Origin: Streptomyces sp. NBC_01016
GTDB taxonomy: Bacteria; Actinomycetota; Actinomycetes; Streptomycetales; Streptomycetaceae
NCBI RefSeq assembly: GCF_026341035.1
Contig: NZ_JAPEOQ010000002.1
Location: 744,001 to 808,000 of the forward strand
DNA: 64,000 nt
Reading direction: 5' to 3'
Shown here: piece after piece, positions 43,261-51,419 of the stretch
Position numbering within the stretch: the stretch's first letter is position 1
How the letters are laid out: the number at the start of each line of letters is the position of its first letter
Translations under genes and position numbers: made by a program
The notes under the pieces: model-generated
Told to the model about the DNA's origin: nothing
Database searches by the model: none
The model's input: only the letters and a program-made list of their open reading frames with translations

Positions 43261-44070
43261 GTGAAAAAGCTCTCCGCACGACGACGCCATCCGCTGGCGG
43301 CGGTCGTCGTCCTACTCCTCGCGCTGGCGGCCACCGGGGGGCTGTACGCCGCGTTCGCACCCGCGGACAAGGCGCAGGCCGATGAAACCGCCCAGTCCCT
43401 CGCCATCGACGAGGGCAAGAAGCTCTTCTCCGTAGGCTGCGCCAGCTGCCACGGAACCGGCGGTCAGGGCACCTCCGACGGGCCGAGCCTCGTGGGTGTC
43501 GGCTCCGCCGCCGTCGACTTCCAGGTCGGTACCGGCCGTATGCCGGCCCAGCAGCCGGGCGCGCAGGTCCCGAAGAAGAAGGTCATCTACTCGCAGGCCG
43601 AGATCGACCAGCTCGCGGCGTACATCGCGTCGCTGGGTGCCGGTCCGGTCACGCCGACCGCCAAGGACTACAGCGCCAACGGCGCGGACATCGCCAAGGG
43701 TGGCGAGCTGTTCCGCACCAACTGCGCGCAGTGCCACAACTTCACTGGTGAGGGTGGCGCGCTGACACACGGCAAGTTCGCACCGAGCCTCGAGGGTGTC
43801 GCCCCGAAGCACATCTACGAGGCCATGCAGACCGGCCCGCAGAACATGCCGTCGTTCCCGGACACGACGATGACCAAGCAGAACAAGAAGGACATCATCG
43901 CGTACCTCGACGCGGTCAACGGTGACAAGACCGAGAGCCCTGGCGGACTCAAGCTGGGCGGGCTCGGCCCGGTCAGTGAGGGCCTGTTCGCCTGGATCTT
44001 CGGTCTTGGCGGTCTGATCGCCGTCGCCATCTGGGTTGCCGCTCGGACCGCAAAGGCCAAGAAGTCATGA
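43261..44070 (+). CDS. qcrC: Diheme cytochrome c of the bc1 complex
   Basis: 269 aa from GTG 43261. An N-terminal membrane anchor (AAVVVLLLALAATGGLYAAF) leads to two cytochrome c domains, with heme attachment at CASCH (Cys60, Cys63, His64) and CAQCH (Cys155, Cys158, His159). A C-terminal helix (GLGGLIAVAIWVAAR) anchors the protein again. Actinobacteria lack soluble cytochrome c; QcrC passes electrons directly to CtaC. Its stop overlaps the qcrA start as ATGA. Confidence 0.96.
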   Translation: MKKLSARRRHPLAAVVVLLLALAATGGLYAAFAPADKAQADETAQSLAIDEGKKLFSVGCASCHGTGGQGTSDGPSLVGVGSAAVDFQVGTGRMPAQQPGAQVPKKKVIYSQAEIDQLAAYIASLGAGPVTPTAKDYSANGADIAKGGELFRTNCAQCHNFTGEGGALTHGKFAPSLEGVAPKHIYEAMQTGPQNMPSFPDTTMTKQNKKDIIAYLDAVNGDKTESPGGLKLGGLGPVSEGLFAWIFGLGGLIAVAIWVAARTAKAKKS

Positions 44071-45122
44071 GTAGCCAAGACATTCCAGAAGAGAACCTGC
44101 CCACTGAGCAGGACGCCGAGGAGCACGGCTCGGTCGCGGTGAAGGACGAGCCCTTCACCGACCCGGGTCTGCCGCCCCACGAGCACCGGATCCAGGACCT
44201 CGACGAGCGGGCCGCCAAGCGGTCCGAGCGCGTCGTTGCCTTCCTGTTCATGGTGTCGATGCTGGCCACGGTCGGCTTCATCGCCTCGTACGTCACCATC
44301 GACGTCGACACGAGCATCTACGTCTTCCCGATCGGGCACATCAGCGCGCTCAACTTCGCGCTCGGCCTGACCCTGGGCGTGGCCCTGTTCTGCATCGGCG
44401 CGGGCGCGGTCCACTGGGCCCGCACCCTGATGTCCGACGAAGAGGTCATCCAGGAGCGGCACCCGATCGAGGCGGAGCCCGAGGTCAAGGCGAAGGTCCT
44501 GCAGGACTTCGCCGACGGTGCCCGCGAGTCGCAGTTCGGCCGGCGCAAGCTGATCCGCAACACCCTGTTCGGTGCGCTCGCGCTGGTGCCCCTTTCCGGT
44601 GTGGTCCTGCTTCGTGACCTCGGGCCGCTGCCCGAGAAGAAGCTGCGCACCACGTCGTGGAAGAAGGGCCTGACCCTCGTCAACATGAACACGAACGAGC
44701 CGCTGCGTCCTTCGGACATCGCGGTCGGCTCGCTCACCTTCGCCAAGCCCGAGGGCCTGGAGGAGCACGACGAGGAATTCCAGACGAAGATCGCCAAGGA
44801 CGCCCTGATGCTCGTCCGGATCCAGCCGGAGAACATCAAGGACAAGCAGGAACTCGAGTGGTCCCACGAGGGCATCGTGGCCTACTCGAAGATCTGCACC
44901 CACGTCGGTTGCCCGATCTCGCTGTACGAGCAGCAGACGCACCACGCGCTGTGCCCGTGCCACCAGTCCACCTTCGACCTCTCCGACGGCGCCCGGGTGA
45001 TCTTCGGTCCTGCCGGTCACGCGCTGCCGCAGCTGCGCATCGGCGTCAACGAAGAGGGTCACCTCGAGGCGCTGAGCGAATTCGCTGAGCCCGTCGGTCC
45101 TGCCTTCTGGGAGCGCGGATGA
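44067..45122 (+). CDS. qcrA: Rieske iron-sulfur subunit of the bc1 complex
   Basis: 351 aa. Three membrane helices (VAFLFMVSMLATVGFIASYV, LNFALGLTLGVALFCIGAGA and TLFGALALVPLSGVVLL), as in other actinobacterial QcrA, then the Rieske domain. Cluster ligands: Cys277 and His279 in CTHVGC, and Cys296 and His299 in CPCHQSTF; Cys282 and Cys298 should form the disulfide. GPAGHALPQL is the Pro-loop. ATG 44067 and stop 45122 overlap qcrC and qcrB, so qcrCAB is a tightly coupled unit. Confidence 0.96.
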   Translation: MSSQDIPEENLPTEQDAEEHGSVAVKDEPFTDPGLPPHEHRIQDLDERAAKRSERVVAFLFMVSMLATVGFIASYVTIDVDTSIYVFPIGHISALNFALGLTLGVALFCIGAGAVHWARTLMSDEEVIQERHPIEAEPEVKAKVLQDFADGARESQFGRRKLIRNTLFGALALVPLSGVVLLRDLGPLPEKKLRTTSWKKGLTLVNMNTNEPLRPSDIAVGSLTFAKPEGLEEHDEEFQTKIAKDALMLVRIQPENIKDKQELEWSHEGIVAYSKICTHVGCPISLYEQQTHHALCPCHQSTFDLSDGARVIFGPAGHALPQLRIGVNEEGHLEALSEFAEPVGPAFWERG

Positions 45123-46759
45123 GTACTACGACCACGAACGACGCGCCTGCGCGCGAGAAGGCACCGGCCGGCGAGCGCGTTGCCGACTGGGCCGACGGAC
45201 GTCTGGGGATCTACTCCCTGGCCAAGTCCAACATGCGCAAGATCTTTCCGGACCACTGGTCCTTCATGCTCGGCGAGATCTGCATGTACAGCTTCATCAT
45301 CATCATCCTCACGGGTGTGTATCTGACGCTGTTCTTCCACCCGTCGATGAACGAGGTCACCTACGACGGCAGCTACGTCCCGCTCCAGGGGCAGCTGATG
45401 TCGGAGGCCTTCAACTCGACCATGCACATCTCCTTCGATGTGCGCGGTGGCCTGCTGATCCGTCAGATCCACCACTGGGCCGCGCTGATCTTCCTCGCGG
45501 GCATGTTCGTGCACATGATGCGCGTGTTCTTCACGGGTGCGTTCCGCAAGCCGCGTGAGGTCAACTGGGTCTTCGGCTTCCTGCTGTTCGTCCTGGGCAT
45601 GTTCACCGGTTTCACCGGTTACTCGCTCCCGGACGACCTGCTCTCCGGCACCGGTGTCCGCTTCATGGAGGGCGCGATCCTGTCCGTGCCGATCGTCGGC
45701 ACGTACATGTCGTTCTTCCTGTTCGGCGGAGAGTTCCCCGGCGGCGACTTCGTCGCGCGGTTCTACTCGATCCACATCCTGCTGTTGCCGGGCATCATGC
45801 TCGGCCTGATGGCGGCGCACCTGATCCTGGTCTTCTACCACAAGCACACGCAGTTCGCGGGTGCCGGAAAGACCAACAAGAACGTCGTGGGCATGCCGCT
45901 GCTGCCGGTCTACATGGCCAAGGCGGGTGGCTTCTTCTTCCTGGTCTTCGGCGTCATCGCGGTGATCGCCGCGATCGCGACGATCAACCCGATCTGGGCC
46001 ATCGGACCGTACCGGCCCGACCAGGTGTCCACCGGTGCACAGCCCGACTGGTACATGGGCTTCTCCGAAGGCCTGATTCGAGTGATGCCGGGCTGGGAGA
46101 TCGACTTCTGGGGTCATACGCTCGTCCTGGGCGTGGCCATCCCGCTGGTCGTGGTCTTCCCGCTGGTCCTGGTCGCGATCGCGGTCTACCCGTTCATCGA
46201 GTCCTGGGTCACCGGCGACAAGCGCGAGCACCACATCCTGGACCGCCCGCGCAACGCTCCGACGCGTACGGCCTTCGGTGTCGCGTGGATCACCTGGTAC
46301 ATGGTGCTGCTCATCGGTGGTGGTAACGACCTCTGGGCCACGCACTTCCACCTGTCGATCAATGCGATCACCTGGTTCGTCCGGATCGCGTTCTTCGTCG
46401 GACCGGTCATCGCCTTCATCGTCACCAAGCGGATCTGCCTCGGCCTCCAGCGCCGCGACAAGGACAAGGTGCTGCACGGACGCGAGTCCGGCATCATCAA
46501 GCGCCTGCCGCACGGTGAGTTCGTCGAGGTGCACGAGCCGCTCGACCAGGAGGCCCTGCACACGCTCACGGCGCACGAGCAGTACGCGCCGGTCGAGCTC
46601 GGCCCGTCGGTCGACGAGAACGGTGTCGAGCGCAAGGTCACGCGGCTGCAGAAGCTGCGTGGCAAGCTCTCGCGCGGTTACTACGGGGAGAACAACCAGA
46701 TCCCGAAGCCGACCGCCGAGGAGTACAAGGAGATCACCAGCGGCCACGGCCACCACTGA
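45119..46759 (+). CDS. qcrB: Cytochrome b subunit of the bc1 complex
   Basis: 546 aa, longer than the mitochondrial type because of an actinobacterial C-terminal extension (residues about 430-546, charged, ending GHGHH). The first half carries the heme b His pairs (FDVRGGLLIRQIHHWAALIFLAGMFVHMMRV and HILLLPGIMLGLMAAHLILVFYH) and GFTGYSLPDDLLSG. The second half has the subunit IV-like helices. ATG 45119 overlaps the qcrA stop. Confidence 0.96.
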   Translation: MSTTTTNDAPAREKAPAGERVADWADGRLGIYSLAKSNMRKIFPDHWSFMLGEICMYSFIIIILTGVYLTLFFHPSMNEVTYDGSYVPLQGQLMSEAFNSTMHISFDVRGGLLIRQIHHWAALIFLAGMFVHMMRVFFTGAFRKPREVNWVFGFLLFVLGMFTGFTGYSLPDDLLSGTGVRFMEGAILSVPIVGTYMSFFLFGGEFPGGDFVARFYSIHILLLPGIMLGLMAAHLILVFYHKHTQFAGAGKTNKNVVGMPLLPVYMAKAGGFFFLVFGVIAVIAAIATINPIWAIGPYRPDQVSTGAQPDWYMGFSEGLIRVMPGWEIDFWGHTLVLGVAIPLVVVFPLVLVAIAVYPFIESWVTGDKREHHILDRPRNAPTRTAFGVAWITWYMVLLIGGGNDLWATHFHLSINAITWFVRIAFFVGPVIAFIVTKRICLGLQRRDKDKVLHGRESGIIKRLPHGEFVEVHEPLDQEALHTLTAHEQYAPVELGPSVDENGVERKVTRLQKLRGKLSRGYYGENNQIPKPTAEEYKEITSGHGHH

Positions 46760-46789
46760 TCTCTGAATCGTCGCTGTAAGCCACCGCGG

Positions 46790-46820
46790 GAGCCCTCGTC
46801 CAGTGCCTGGACGGGGGCTC
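46790..46820 (+). terminator. Terminator of qcrCAB
   Basis: GAGCCCTCGTCCAG (46790-46803), TGC loop, CTGGACGGGGGCTC (46807-46820) with one G-U pair, followed by TTTGCGG; 31 nt after the qcrB stop. Confidence 0.82.
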
Positions 46821-46892
46821 TTTGCGGTCCCGGGACCTGGATAGGGTGGGGTCGGCACCACCCTCAACTCACAGATGCACACAGGAGCGGCC

Positions 46893-47957
46893 ATGAGCGC
46901 TTTGAACCCCGCTGGAGGCAACACCGCGGCGGGCCGTTCCTGGCCCGCCGTCCTGAACGGCCTGCTCGAAGGCCGTGACCAGAGCGCCGACGACACCGCG
47001 TGGGCGATGGACCGGATCATGCGGGGCGAGGCGACCGACGCGCAGATCGCCGGGTTCGCGGTGGCGCTGCGCGCCAAGGGCGAGACCGTGCAGGAGATCA
47101 CCGGTCTCGTACGCGGCATGTACGAGCACGCCAACGTGATCGAGGTGCCCGGCGAGACCGTCGACATCGTCGGCACCGGCGGCGACGGCGCGAAGACCGT
47201 CAACATCTCCACGATGTCGGCGATCGTCATCGCGGGCACCGGCGCCAAGGTCGTCAAGCACGGCAACCGTGCCGCCTCCTCCGCCTCGGGCTCCTCCGAC
47301 GTACTGGAGAAGCTCGGCGTCAATCTCGACCTGTCGCCGAAGCGGGTGCCCGAGGTCGCCGAGGAAGCCGGCATCACGTTCTGCTTCGCCATAAAGTTCC
47401 ACCCCGCGCTGCGCTACGCGGGCGCCGCGCGCGGCCAGCTCGGCATCCGCACGGTCTTCAACCTGCTGGGCCCGCTGACCAACCCGGCCAAGGTGAAGGC
47501 GCAGGCCGTCGGCGTCGCCGATGCCCGGATGGCGCCGATCGTGGCCGGGGTCTTCGCCGAGCGCGGCAACTCCTCCCTGGTGTTCCGCGGCGACGACGGG
47601 CTCGACGAGCTGACCACCACGGGAACGTCGCGCGTGTGGGTGGTGCGGGACGGCGCCGTGCGCGAGGAGTCCTTCGACCCGCGCGACGTCGGCATCGACA
47701 TCGTGCCCATCGAGGCGCTGCGCGGCGGCGACCCCTCGTACAACGCGGAGGTCGCCCTGCGCCTCCTCGACGGCGAGCAGGGGCCGGTGCGCGACGCGGT
47801 GCTGCTGAACTCGGCGGCGGCGCTGGTGGCCGTGCGGCCCGGTGAGGGCACGCTCGTCGAGCAGATCCGGGCCGGCATGGACCGGGCGGCCGAGTCGATC
47901 GACTCCGGCGCCGCGAAGGCCGCCCTTGAGCGGTGGGTGGCGGCCAGCAACCGCTGA
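46893..47957 (+). CDS. trpD: Anthranilate phosphoribosyltransferase
   Basis: 354 aa from ATG 46893 (AGGAG five bases upstream). Second step of tryptophan synthesis: anthranilate plus PRPP. GTGGDGAKTVNIST (near residues 94-107) binds PRPP; KHGNRAASSASGSSDVLEKLG and RTVFNLLGPLTNP are the other family motifs. The N-terminal helices SWPAVLNGLLEG and EVTDAQIAGF-like EATDAQIAGF are typical. It stands apart from other trp genes, as is usual in Streptomyces, and ends at a strong hairpin. Confidence 0.95.
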   Translation: MSALNPAGGNTAAGRSWPAVLNGLLEGRDQSADDTAWAMDRIMRGEATDAQIAGFAVALRAKGETVQEITGLVRGMYEHANVIEVPGETVDIVGTGGDGAKTVNISTMSAIVIAGTGAKVVKHGNRAASSASGSSDVLEKLGVNLDLSPKRVPEVAEEAGITFCFAIKFHPALRYAGAARGQLGIRTVFNLLGPLTNPAKVKAQAVGVADARMAPIVAGVFAERGNSSLVFRGDDGLDELTTTGTSRVWVVRDGAVREESFDPRDVGIDIVPIEALRGGDPSYNAEVALRLLDGEQGPVRDAVLLNSAAALVAVRPGEGTLVEQIRAGMDRAAESIDSGAAKAALERWVAASNR

Positions 47958-47978
47958 GCACGCGTCAGATGTGACGCA

Positions 47979-48007
47979 GGGCGCAGTCCGGATTTTGGAC
48001 TGCGCCC
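47979..48007 (+). terminator. Terminator after trpD
   Basis: GGGCGCAGTCC (47979-47989), seven-base loop, GGACTGCGCCC (47997-48007); 21 nt after the trpD stop. Confidence 0.82.
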
Positions 48008-48035
48008 TTGCCGTATCCGAGACGTGTGGCAGGAT
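48008..48035 (+). promoter_or_regulatory. Putative promoter of the riboswitch transcript (TTGCCG-16-CAGGAT)
   Basis: TTGCCG (48008-48013) and CAGGAT (48030-48035) are 16 bases apart. The expected start point, near 48042, falls at the first conserved base of the SAM-IV element, which supports the assignment. Confidence 0.5.
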
Positions 48036-48043
48036 GCTTTTCA

Positions 48044-48177
48044 AGGTCATGAGTGACAGCGCGGTGATATTTCACTGTAGAAGGCCCCAGCCCGCTGTCC
48101 GGCAACCCTCCGTCCGTGGCGGGGTGCCCTGGGTGAAGACCAGGCCGTGCGCAGCAAGGCGTGTGGCAAGCGCGGGC
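48044..48177 (+). ncRNA. SAM-IV riboswitch
   Basis: The sequence follows the actinobacterial SAM-IV layout: GGTCATGAGTGACAGC, AAGGCCCCAGCCCGCTGTCC, GGCAACCCTCCGTCC, GGCGGGGTGCCCTGGGTGAA, GACCAGGCCGTGCGCAGCAA and the 3' GCGTGTGGCAAGCGCGGG. The SAM-binding core resembles SAM-I (GGCAACC ... GGTGCC) but the outer helices are arranged as in SAM-IV. It senses S-adenosylmethionine and normally shuts off sulfur or methionine genes. It lies 190 nt upstream of a class V aminotransferase. Recognition is from memory of the family; a covariance-model search would settle it. Confidence 0.85.
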
Positions 48178-48235
48178 CCCTCGACATCGGTGAATGTCAC
48201 AGCCCTGGGGTCCTGGTCCTCAAGGGAGCAGTCTC

Positions 48236-48256
48236 GTGAGCAAGCGAATGCGATAG
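48236..48256 (+). CDS. Six-codon leader ORF (MSKRMR) between riboswitch and aminotransferase gene
   Basis: GTG AGC AAG CGA ATG CGA TAG, with a strong SD AAGGGAG (48222-48228) seven bases upstream, better than many real genes in the window. It sits 59 nt after the riboswitch and 113 nt before the aminotransferase start. The peptide contains two CGA Arg codons, rare in this genus, and an internal Met. A role in coupling translation to expression of the downstream gene is inferred. Confidence 0.5.
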   Translation: MSKRMR

Positions 48257-48369
48257 GGCGTTTCGGCCCCGCCTCCGCGTACCCGTTTCATCTTTCTTTC
48301 CATGCTGTCGAGCCACATGGTTCTGGTTCCGGCATGGTCAATTCGCTTATCGCGCCAGGGAGTTCACCC

Positions 48370-49743
48370 ATGTCTGTTTCCGTCGACGCCGCCGCTTGTA
48401 CCGAGACCATCGCCCCGCTTCAGGTCCTCGGCCGGGACGTCACCGTGCCGCTCGTCCACGGCGGCGAGGTCACGTACGCCGCCCTCGACTACGCCGCCAG
48501 CGCGCCCGCCCTCCAGCGGGTCTGGGACGACGTCGCCGCCTACGCGCCGTACTACGGGAGCGTGCACCGCGGCGCCGGGTACCTGTCGCAGCTGTCGACG
48601 GACCTGTTCGAGAACTCCCGGGTTGCCGTCGCCGAGTTCCTCGGCTGCCGCGAGGACGACCAGGTCGTCTTCACCCGGTCCACCACCGACTCGCTCAACC
48701 TGCTCGCCGCCGCGCTGCCCGCCGGCTGCGAGGTGTTCGTCTTCGAGACCGAGCACCACGCGTCGCTGCTGCCGTGGCGCGACGCCCGCGTGACGTACCT
48801 GAACGCGCCGCGCACCCCCGGCGAGGCCGTCGCCACCCTGGAGCGCGCCCTCGCCGACCGGGACCCCTACGGTCCGGCCCTCGTCTGCGTCACCGGTGCC
48901 TCCAACGTCACCGGTGAGCTCTGGCCGGTGCGCGAGCTCGCGGCGGCCGCTCACGCGCACGGTGCCCGCATCGTGCTCGACGCCGCGCAGCTCGCGCCCC
49001 ACCACCCGGTCTCCGTCCAGGACCTGGACGTCGACTGGGTCGCCTTCTCCGGGCACAAGCTGTACGCCCCGTTCGGCTCGGGTGTCCTCGCCGGCCGCTC
49101 CGACTGGCTGAAGGAGGCCGAGCCGTACCTCGCCGGTGGTGGCGCGTCCAAGAAGGTCGCGCGCCGCACGGACGGTGGTGTGGACGTCGAGTGGCACGCC
49201 ACCGCCGCCCGCCACGAGGCCGGTTCGCCGAACGTCATCGGCGTCTACTCCATCGCCTCCGCCTGCAAGGCGCTCACCGAGGCCGGGTTCGACAACCTCG
49301 TCGCCCGCGAGCAGTACCTGATCCGCAAGGTCCAGGACGGTCTCGCCGAGGTGCCCGAGGTGAAGGTGCTGTCCCTGTTCGGGGACGACGCTCCGCGTGT
49401 GGGCGTGCTGTCCTTCGTCGTCGACGGCTGGAACTCCTCGCACTTCGCCGCCGCGCTCTCCGCCGAGTACGGGATCGGGGTCCGTGACGGCCTGTTCTGC
49501 GCCCACCCGCTGGTGCGCACGCTGCTCGGTTCCGACCCGCAGCAGCAGGGCGAGTGCGGCGCCCCGGAGGCCGCGCCGGGCGAGAAGTCGCTCAACGCCA
49601 TCCGCGTCAGCTTCGGCGCCGGCACGCCGGACGAGCACGTGGAGCGTTTCGTGGCCGCCGTGAAGGAGCTCGTGCAGGACGGCGCGCGGTGGAACTACCG
49701 CACCGAGGACGGGCGTTGCGTGCCGGACACGGCGAGCGCCTGA
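48370..49743 (+). CDS. Class V aminotransferase (cysteine desulfurase-like), SAM-riboswitch controlled
   Basis: 457 aa from ATG 48370, with AGGGAG seven bases upstream. PLP-fold type I features: YAASAPALQRVWDDVAAYAPYYGSVHRGAG, TRSTTDSLNLLAAAL, ETEHHASLLPWRD, VTGASNVTGE, VLDAAQLAPHHPV, PLP Lys230 in VAFSGHKLYAPFGSG, and a C-terminal small domain with SFGAGTPDEHVERF. An obvious active-site Cys loop like that of IscS is absent, although GIGVRDGLFCAHPLV contains a Cys. With the SAM-IV element upstream, a role in sulfur amino-acid metabolism is likely; the reaction is not assigned. Confidence 0.9.
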   Translation: MSVSVDAAACTETIAPLQVLGRDVTVPLVHGGEVTYAALDYAASAPALQRVWDDVAAYAPYYGSVHRGAGYLSQLSTDLFENSRVAVAEFLGCREDDQVVFTRSTTDSLNLLAAALPAGCEVFVFETEHHASLLPWRDARVTYLNAPRTPGEAVATLERALADRDPYGPALVCVTGASNVTGELWPVRELAAAAHAHGARIVLDAAQLAPHHPVSVQDLDVDWVAFSGHKLYAPFGSGVLAGRSDWLKEAEPYLAGGGASKKVARRTDGGVDVEWHATAARHEAGSPNVIGVYSIASACKALTEAGFDNLVAREQYLIRKVQDGLAEVPEVKVLSLFGDDAPRVGVLSFVVDGWNSSHFAAALSAEYGIGVRDGLFCAHPLVRTLLGSDPQQQGECGAPEAAPGEKSLNAIRVSFGAGTPDEHVERFVAAVKELVQDGARWNYRTEDGRCVPDTASA

Positions 49744-49967
49744 TCCGGCTCGGGGGTCGCCCGGTCCGGCTGAGGGGCCGTACGGAGTCGGCTGCCGAGG
49801 ACGACCATCCGTAGGGCCCGCTCGGTGGCGTCCGTGAGGAACTCGCCGCCGCGGCCCAGGCCGGCCGCCGGCTGTTCGGCCTGCGTGGGCGTCGCGCCCT
49901 TCTGCGGGGCGAAGACGCGGGTGACGCCGCGCTCCCCGCACAGGACGTTGAACGGATTGCACGCCAC
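49695..49967 (-). CDS. Hypothetical protein overlapping the aminotransferase 3' end
   Basis: 90 aa from GTG 49967, antisense to the last 49 bases of the aminotransferase gene. The first half looks protein-like (MACNPFNVLCGERGVTRVFA, GLGRGGEFLTDATERALRMV); the last 30 residues fall in the overlap and look random. GGAG lies 12 bases before the start. The strand agrees with the next genes, 46 nt upstream. No family is recognised. The overlap and the loose SD spacing keep confidence moderate. Confidence 0.5.
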   Translation of the reverse strand: MACNPFNVLCGERGVTRVFAPQKGATPTQAEQPAAGLGRGGEFLTDATERALRMVVLGSRLRTAPQPDRATPEPDQALAVSGTQRPSSVR

Positions 49968-50013
49968 CCGGATCTCGGTCTCCTTCAGACGGGGCTCTTC
50001 TCGTGCGGAGGCG

Positions 50014-50295
50014 CTACGCGTCGAGGCCGATCGCGAACGCCGCCTCCAGGTCGTGCTGCGAGTACGTACGGAACGCGACGTGCGTGTCCGTGCCCTCGAC
50101 GCCCTGGATCTTGCTGATCTTCCCGGGGATGACGTCCGCCAGATCGTCGTGGCGGGCGACCCGGACCATGGCGATCAGGTCGTAGGTACCGGTGACGGAG
50201 AAGACCTCGCTCACGTTGTCCAGAGCCGCGATCGACTCGGCGATCTCGGGGATCCGGTCCACGCTGGTCTTGATGAGCACGATCGCGGTGATCAC
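50014..50295 (-). CDS. Stand-alone RAM (Lrp/AsnC ligand-binding) domain protein
   Basis: 93 aa. MITAIVLIKTSVDRIPEIAESIAALDNVSEVFSVTG ... DLIAMVRVARHDDLADVI is the alpha/beta ligand-binding domain of Lrp/AsnC proteins without any helix-turn-helix. Such proteins bind amino acids and oligomerise; their partners are usually unknown. Start GTG 50295 overlaps the rhomboid stop as GTGA, so translation is coupled. Confidence 0.9.
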   Translation of the reverse strand: MITAIVLIKTSVDRIPEIAESIAALDNVSEVFSVTGTYDLIAMVRVARHDDLADVIPGKISKIQGVEGTDTHVAFRTYSQHDLEAAFAIGLDA

Positions 50296-51035
50296 GGCTG
50301 GCTGTCTCCCTCGGTGGCCGTGGCATGGGTCGCCTCAACTCTAGCCCGCCCCCTGTACCTCACCCACGCGTAGAGGAACCCGACGGAGAACCCCACGAGG
50401 TGCGCCAGATACGCCACCCCCGGCCCCTGGCTGTCCTGCCCCGCCGCCACCCACTGCAGCGACACCCAGAACGGCAGCACCACCCACGCCGGAAACCGCA
50501 GCGGCAGAAACAGGAGGAAGGGGAACAGGCTCGTCACGCGGGCTTCGGGGAACAAGAAGAGGAACGCGCCGAGGACCGCCGAGATCGCCCCCGACGCGCC
50601 GACCAGGCTCTGGTCGGAATCGGTGTGCGCGAGCGTGTACCCGAGCAGCGCCACATAGCCGCTGACCCCATAGAACAGGGCGTACGAGAGGCGGCCCATG
50701 TGTTCCTCGACCATTGCCCCGAAGACGTAGAGGAAGAGCATGTTGCCCAGCAGGTGCAGCCAACTGCCGTGCACGAACAAGGCCGTGAGAGGGGTGAGCA
50801 GGGCCGCTGGTGAACCGTCGAACAATTCGTCGGGGACCACTCCCCAGCGCTCGAAGTAGGCGCTCTGCGCGGCGAGCAGCTGGTCCCCGGTGCCGTATCC
50901 GGGGTTGAGACCCGAGGCCGGGGACAGTACGAAGACCACGCAGCAGACCGCGATGATGCTGTACGTGACCGGAGCCGGGTGACCTCTGAGGAATGCGGTC
51001 AGCCTGTCGATCGCGGAGCGCCCATTGCCGATCAT
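50292..51035 (-). CDS. Rhomboid-family intramembrane serine protease
   Basis: 247 aa from ATG 51035; the open frame further upstream does not look coding. Six or seven helices. Family motifs: WLHLLGNMLFLYVFGAMVEE (His and Asn of the oxyanion region), catalytic Ser in LVGASGAISAVLGAF and catalytic His in YLAHLVGFSVGFLY. The N-terminal cytoplasmic part (MIGNGRSAIDRLTAFLRGHP) is short. It would cut membrane proteins within their helices. The downstream gene is the RAM protein, with overlapping stop and start. Confidence 0.92.
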   Translation of the reverse strand: MIGNGRSAIDRLTAFLRGHPAPVTYSIIAVCCVVFVLSPASGLNPGYGTGDQLLAAQSAYFERWGVVPDELFDGSPAALLTPLTALFVHGSWLHLLGNMLFLYVFGAMVEEHMGRLSYALFYGVSGYVALLGYTLAHTDSDQSLVGASGAISAVLGAFLFLFPEARVTSLFPFLLFLPLRFPAWVVLPFWVSLQWVAAGQDSQGPGVAYLAHLVGFSVGFLYAWVRYRGRARVEATHATATEGDSQP

Positions 51036-51147
51036 GGACAGAGCATGACGCAAGGCGGGGAGCGGGCGGCGTACGGCAGGCCGTAGGGTTACGGGCAATA
51101 AAGCAGCACCACGCAATCCGTATGCATCCGGAAGAAGGCACCACTCG

Positions 51148-51387
51148 ATGACGGTTCCCCTGCCGACCGCCACCACCCGCTGGCGCTGCACCCTGTGCGG
51201 CAATCTGACGCGTTTCGACGTCACGCGGTCCTCAAAGGTCGTCGAGTACGTCCACCTGGACCTGGCCGGTGAGCCGAAGGTGGAGGAGCGCGAGGTGGTC
51301 AGTGAGACCATCGAGTCGGTGCGCTGTCGTTGGTGCAACGCGGTGGATCAGGTGGAACTGGTGGACAGGCCGGGCGCCGACTCCTGA
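51148..51387 (+). CDS. Small zinc-ribbon protein
   Basis: 79 aa. Two Cys pairs, RWRCTLCGNLTRFDV (residues 12-26) and VRCRWCNAVDQV (58-69), form a treble-clef or zinc-ribbon fold. The middle (HLDLAGEPKVEEREVVSETI) is acidic. ATG 51148 is preceded by a purine-rich GAAGAAGG stretch. Streptomyces genomes annotate similar proteins as hypothetical; zinc binding is inferred. It lies 32 nt before the NYN-domain gene and probably shares its transcript. Confidence 0.88.
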   Translation: MTVPLPTATTRWRCTLCGNLTRFDVTRSSKVVEYVHLDLAGEPKVEEREVVSETIESVRCRWCNAVDQVELVDRPGADS

Positions 51388-51419
51388 GGAGCGGCTCCAC
51401 AGCGACATTGGGGTGACGG

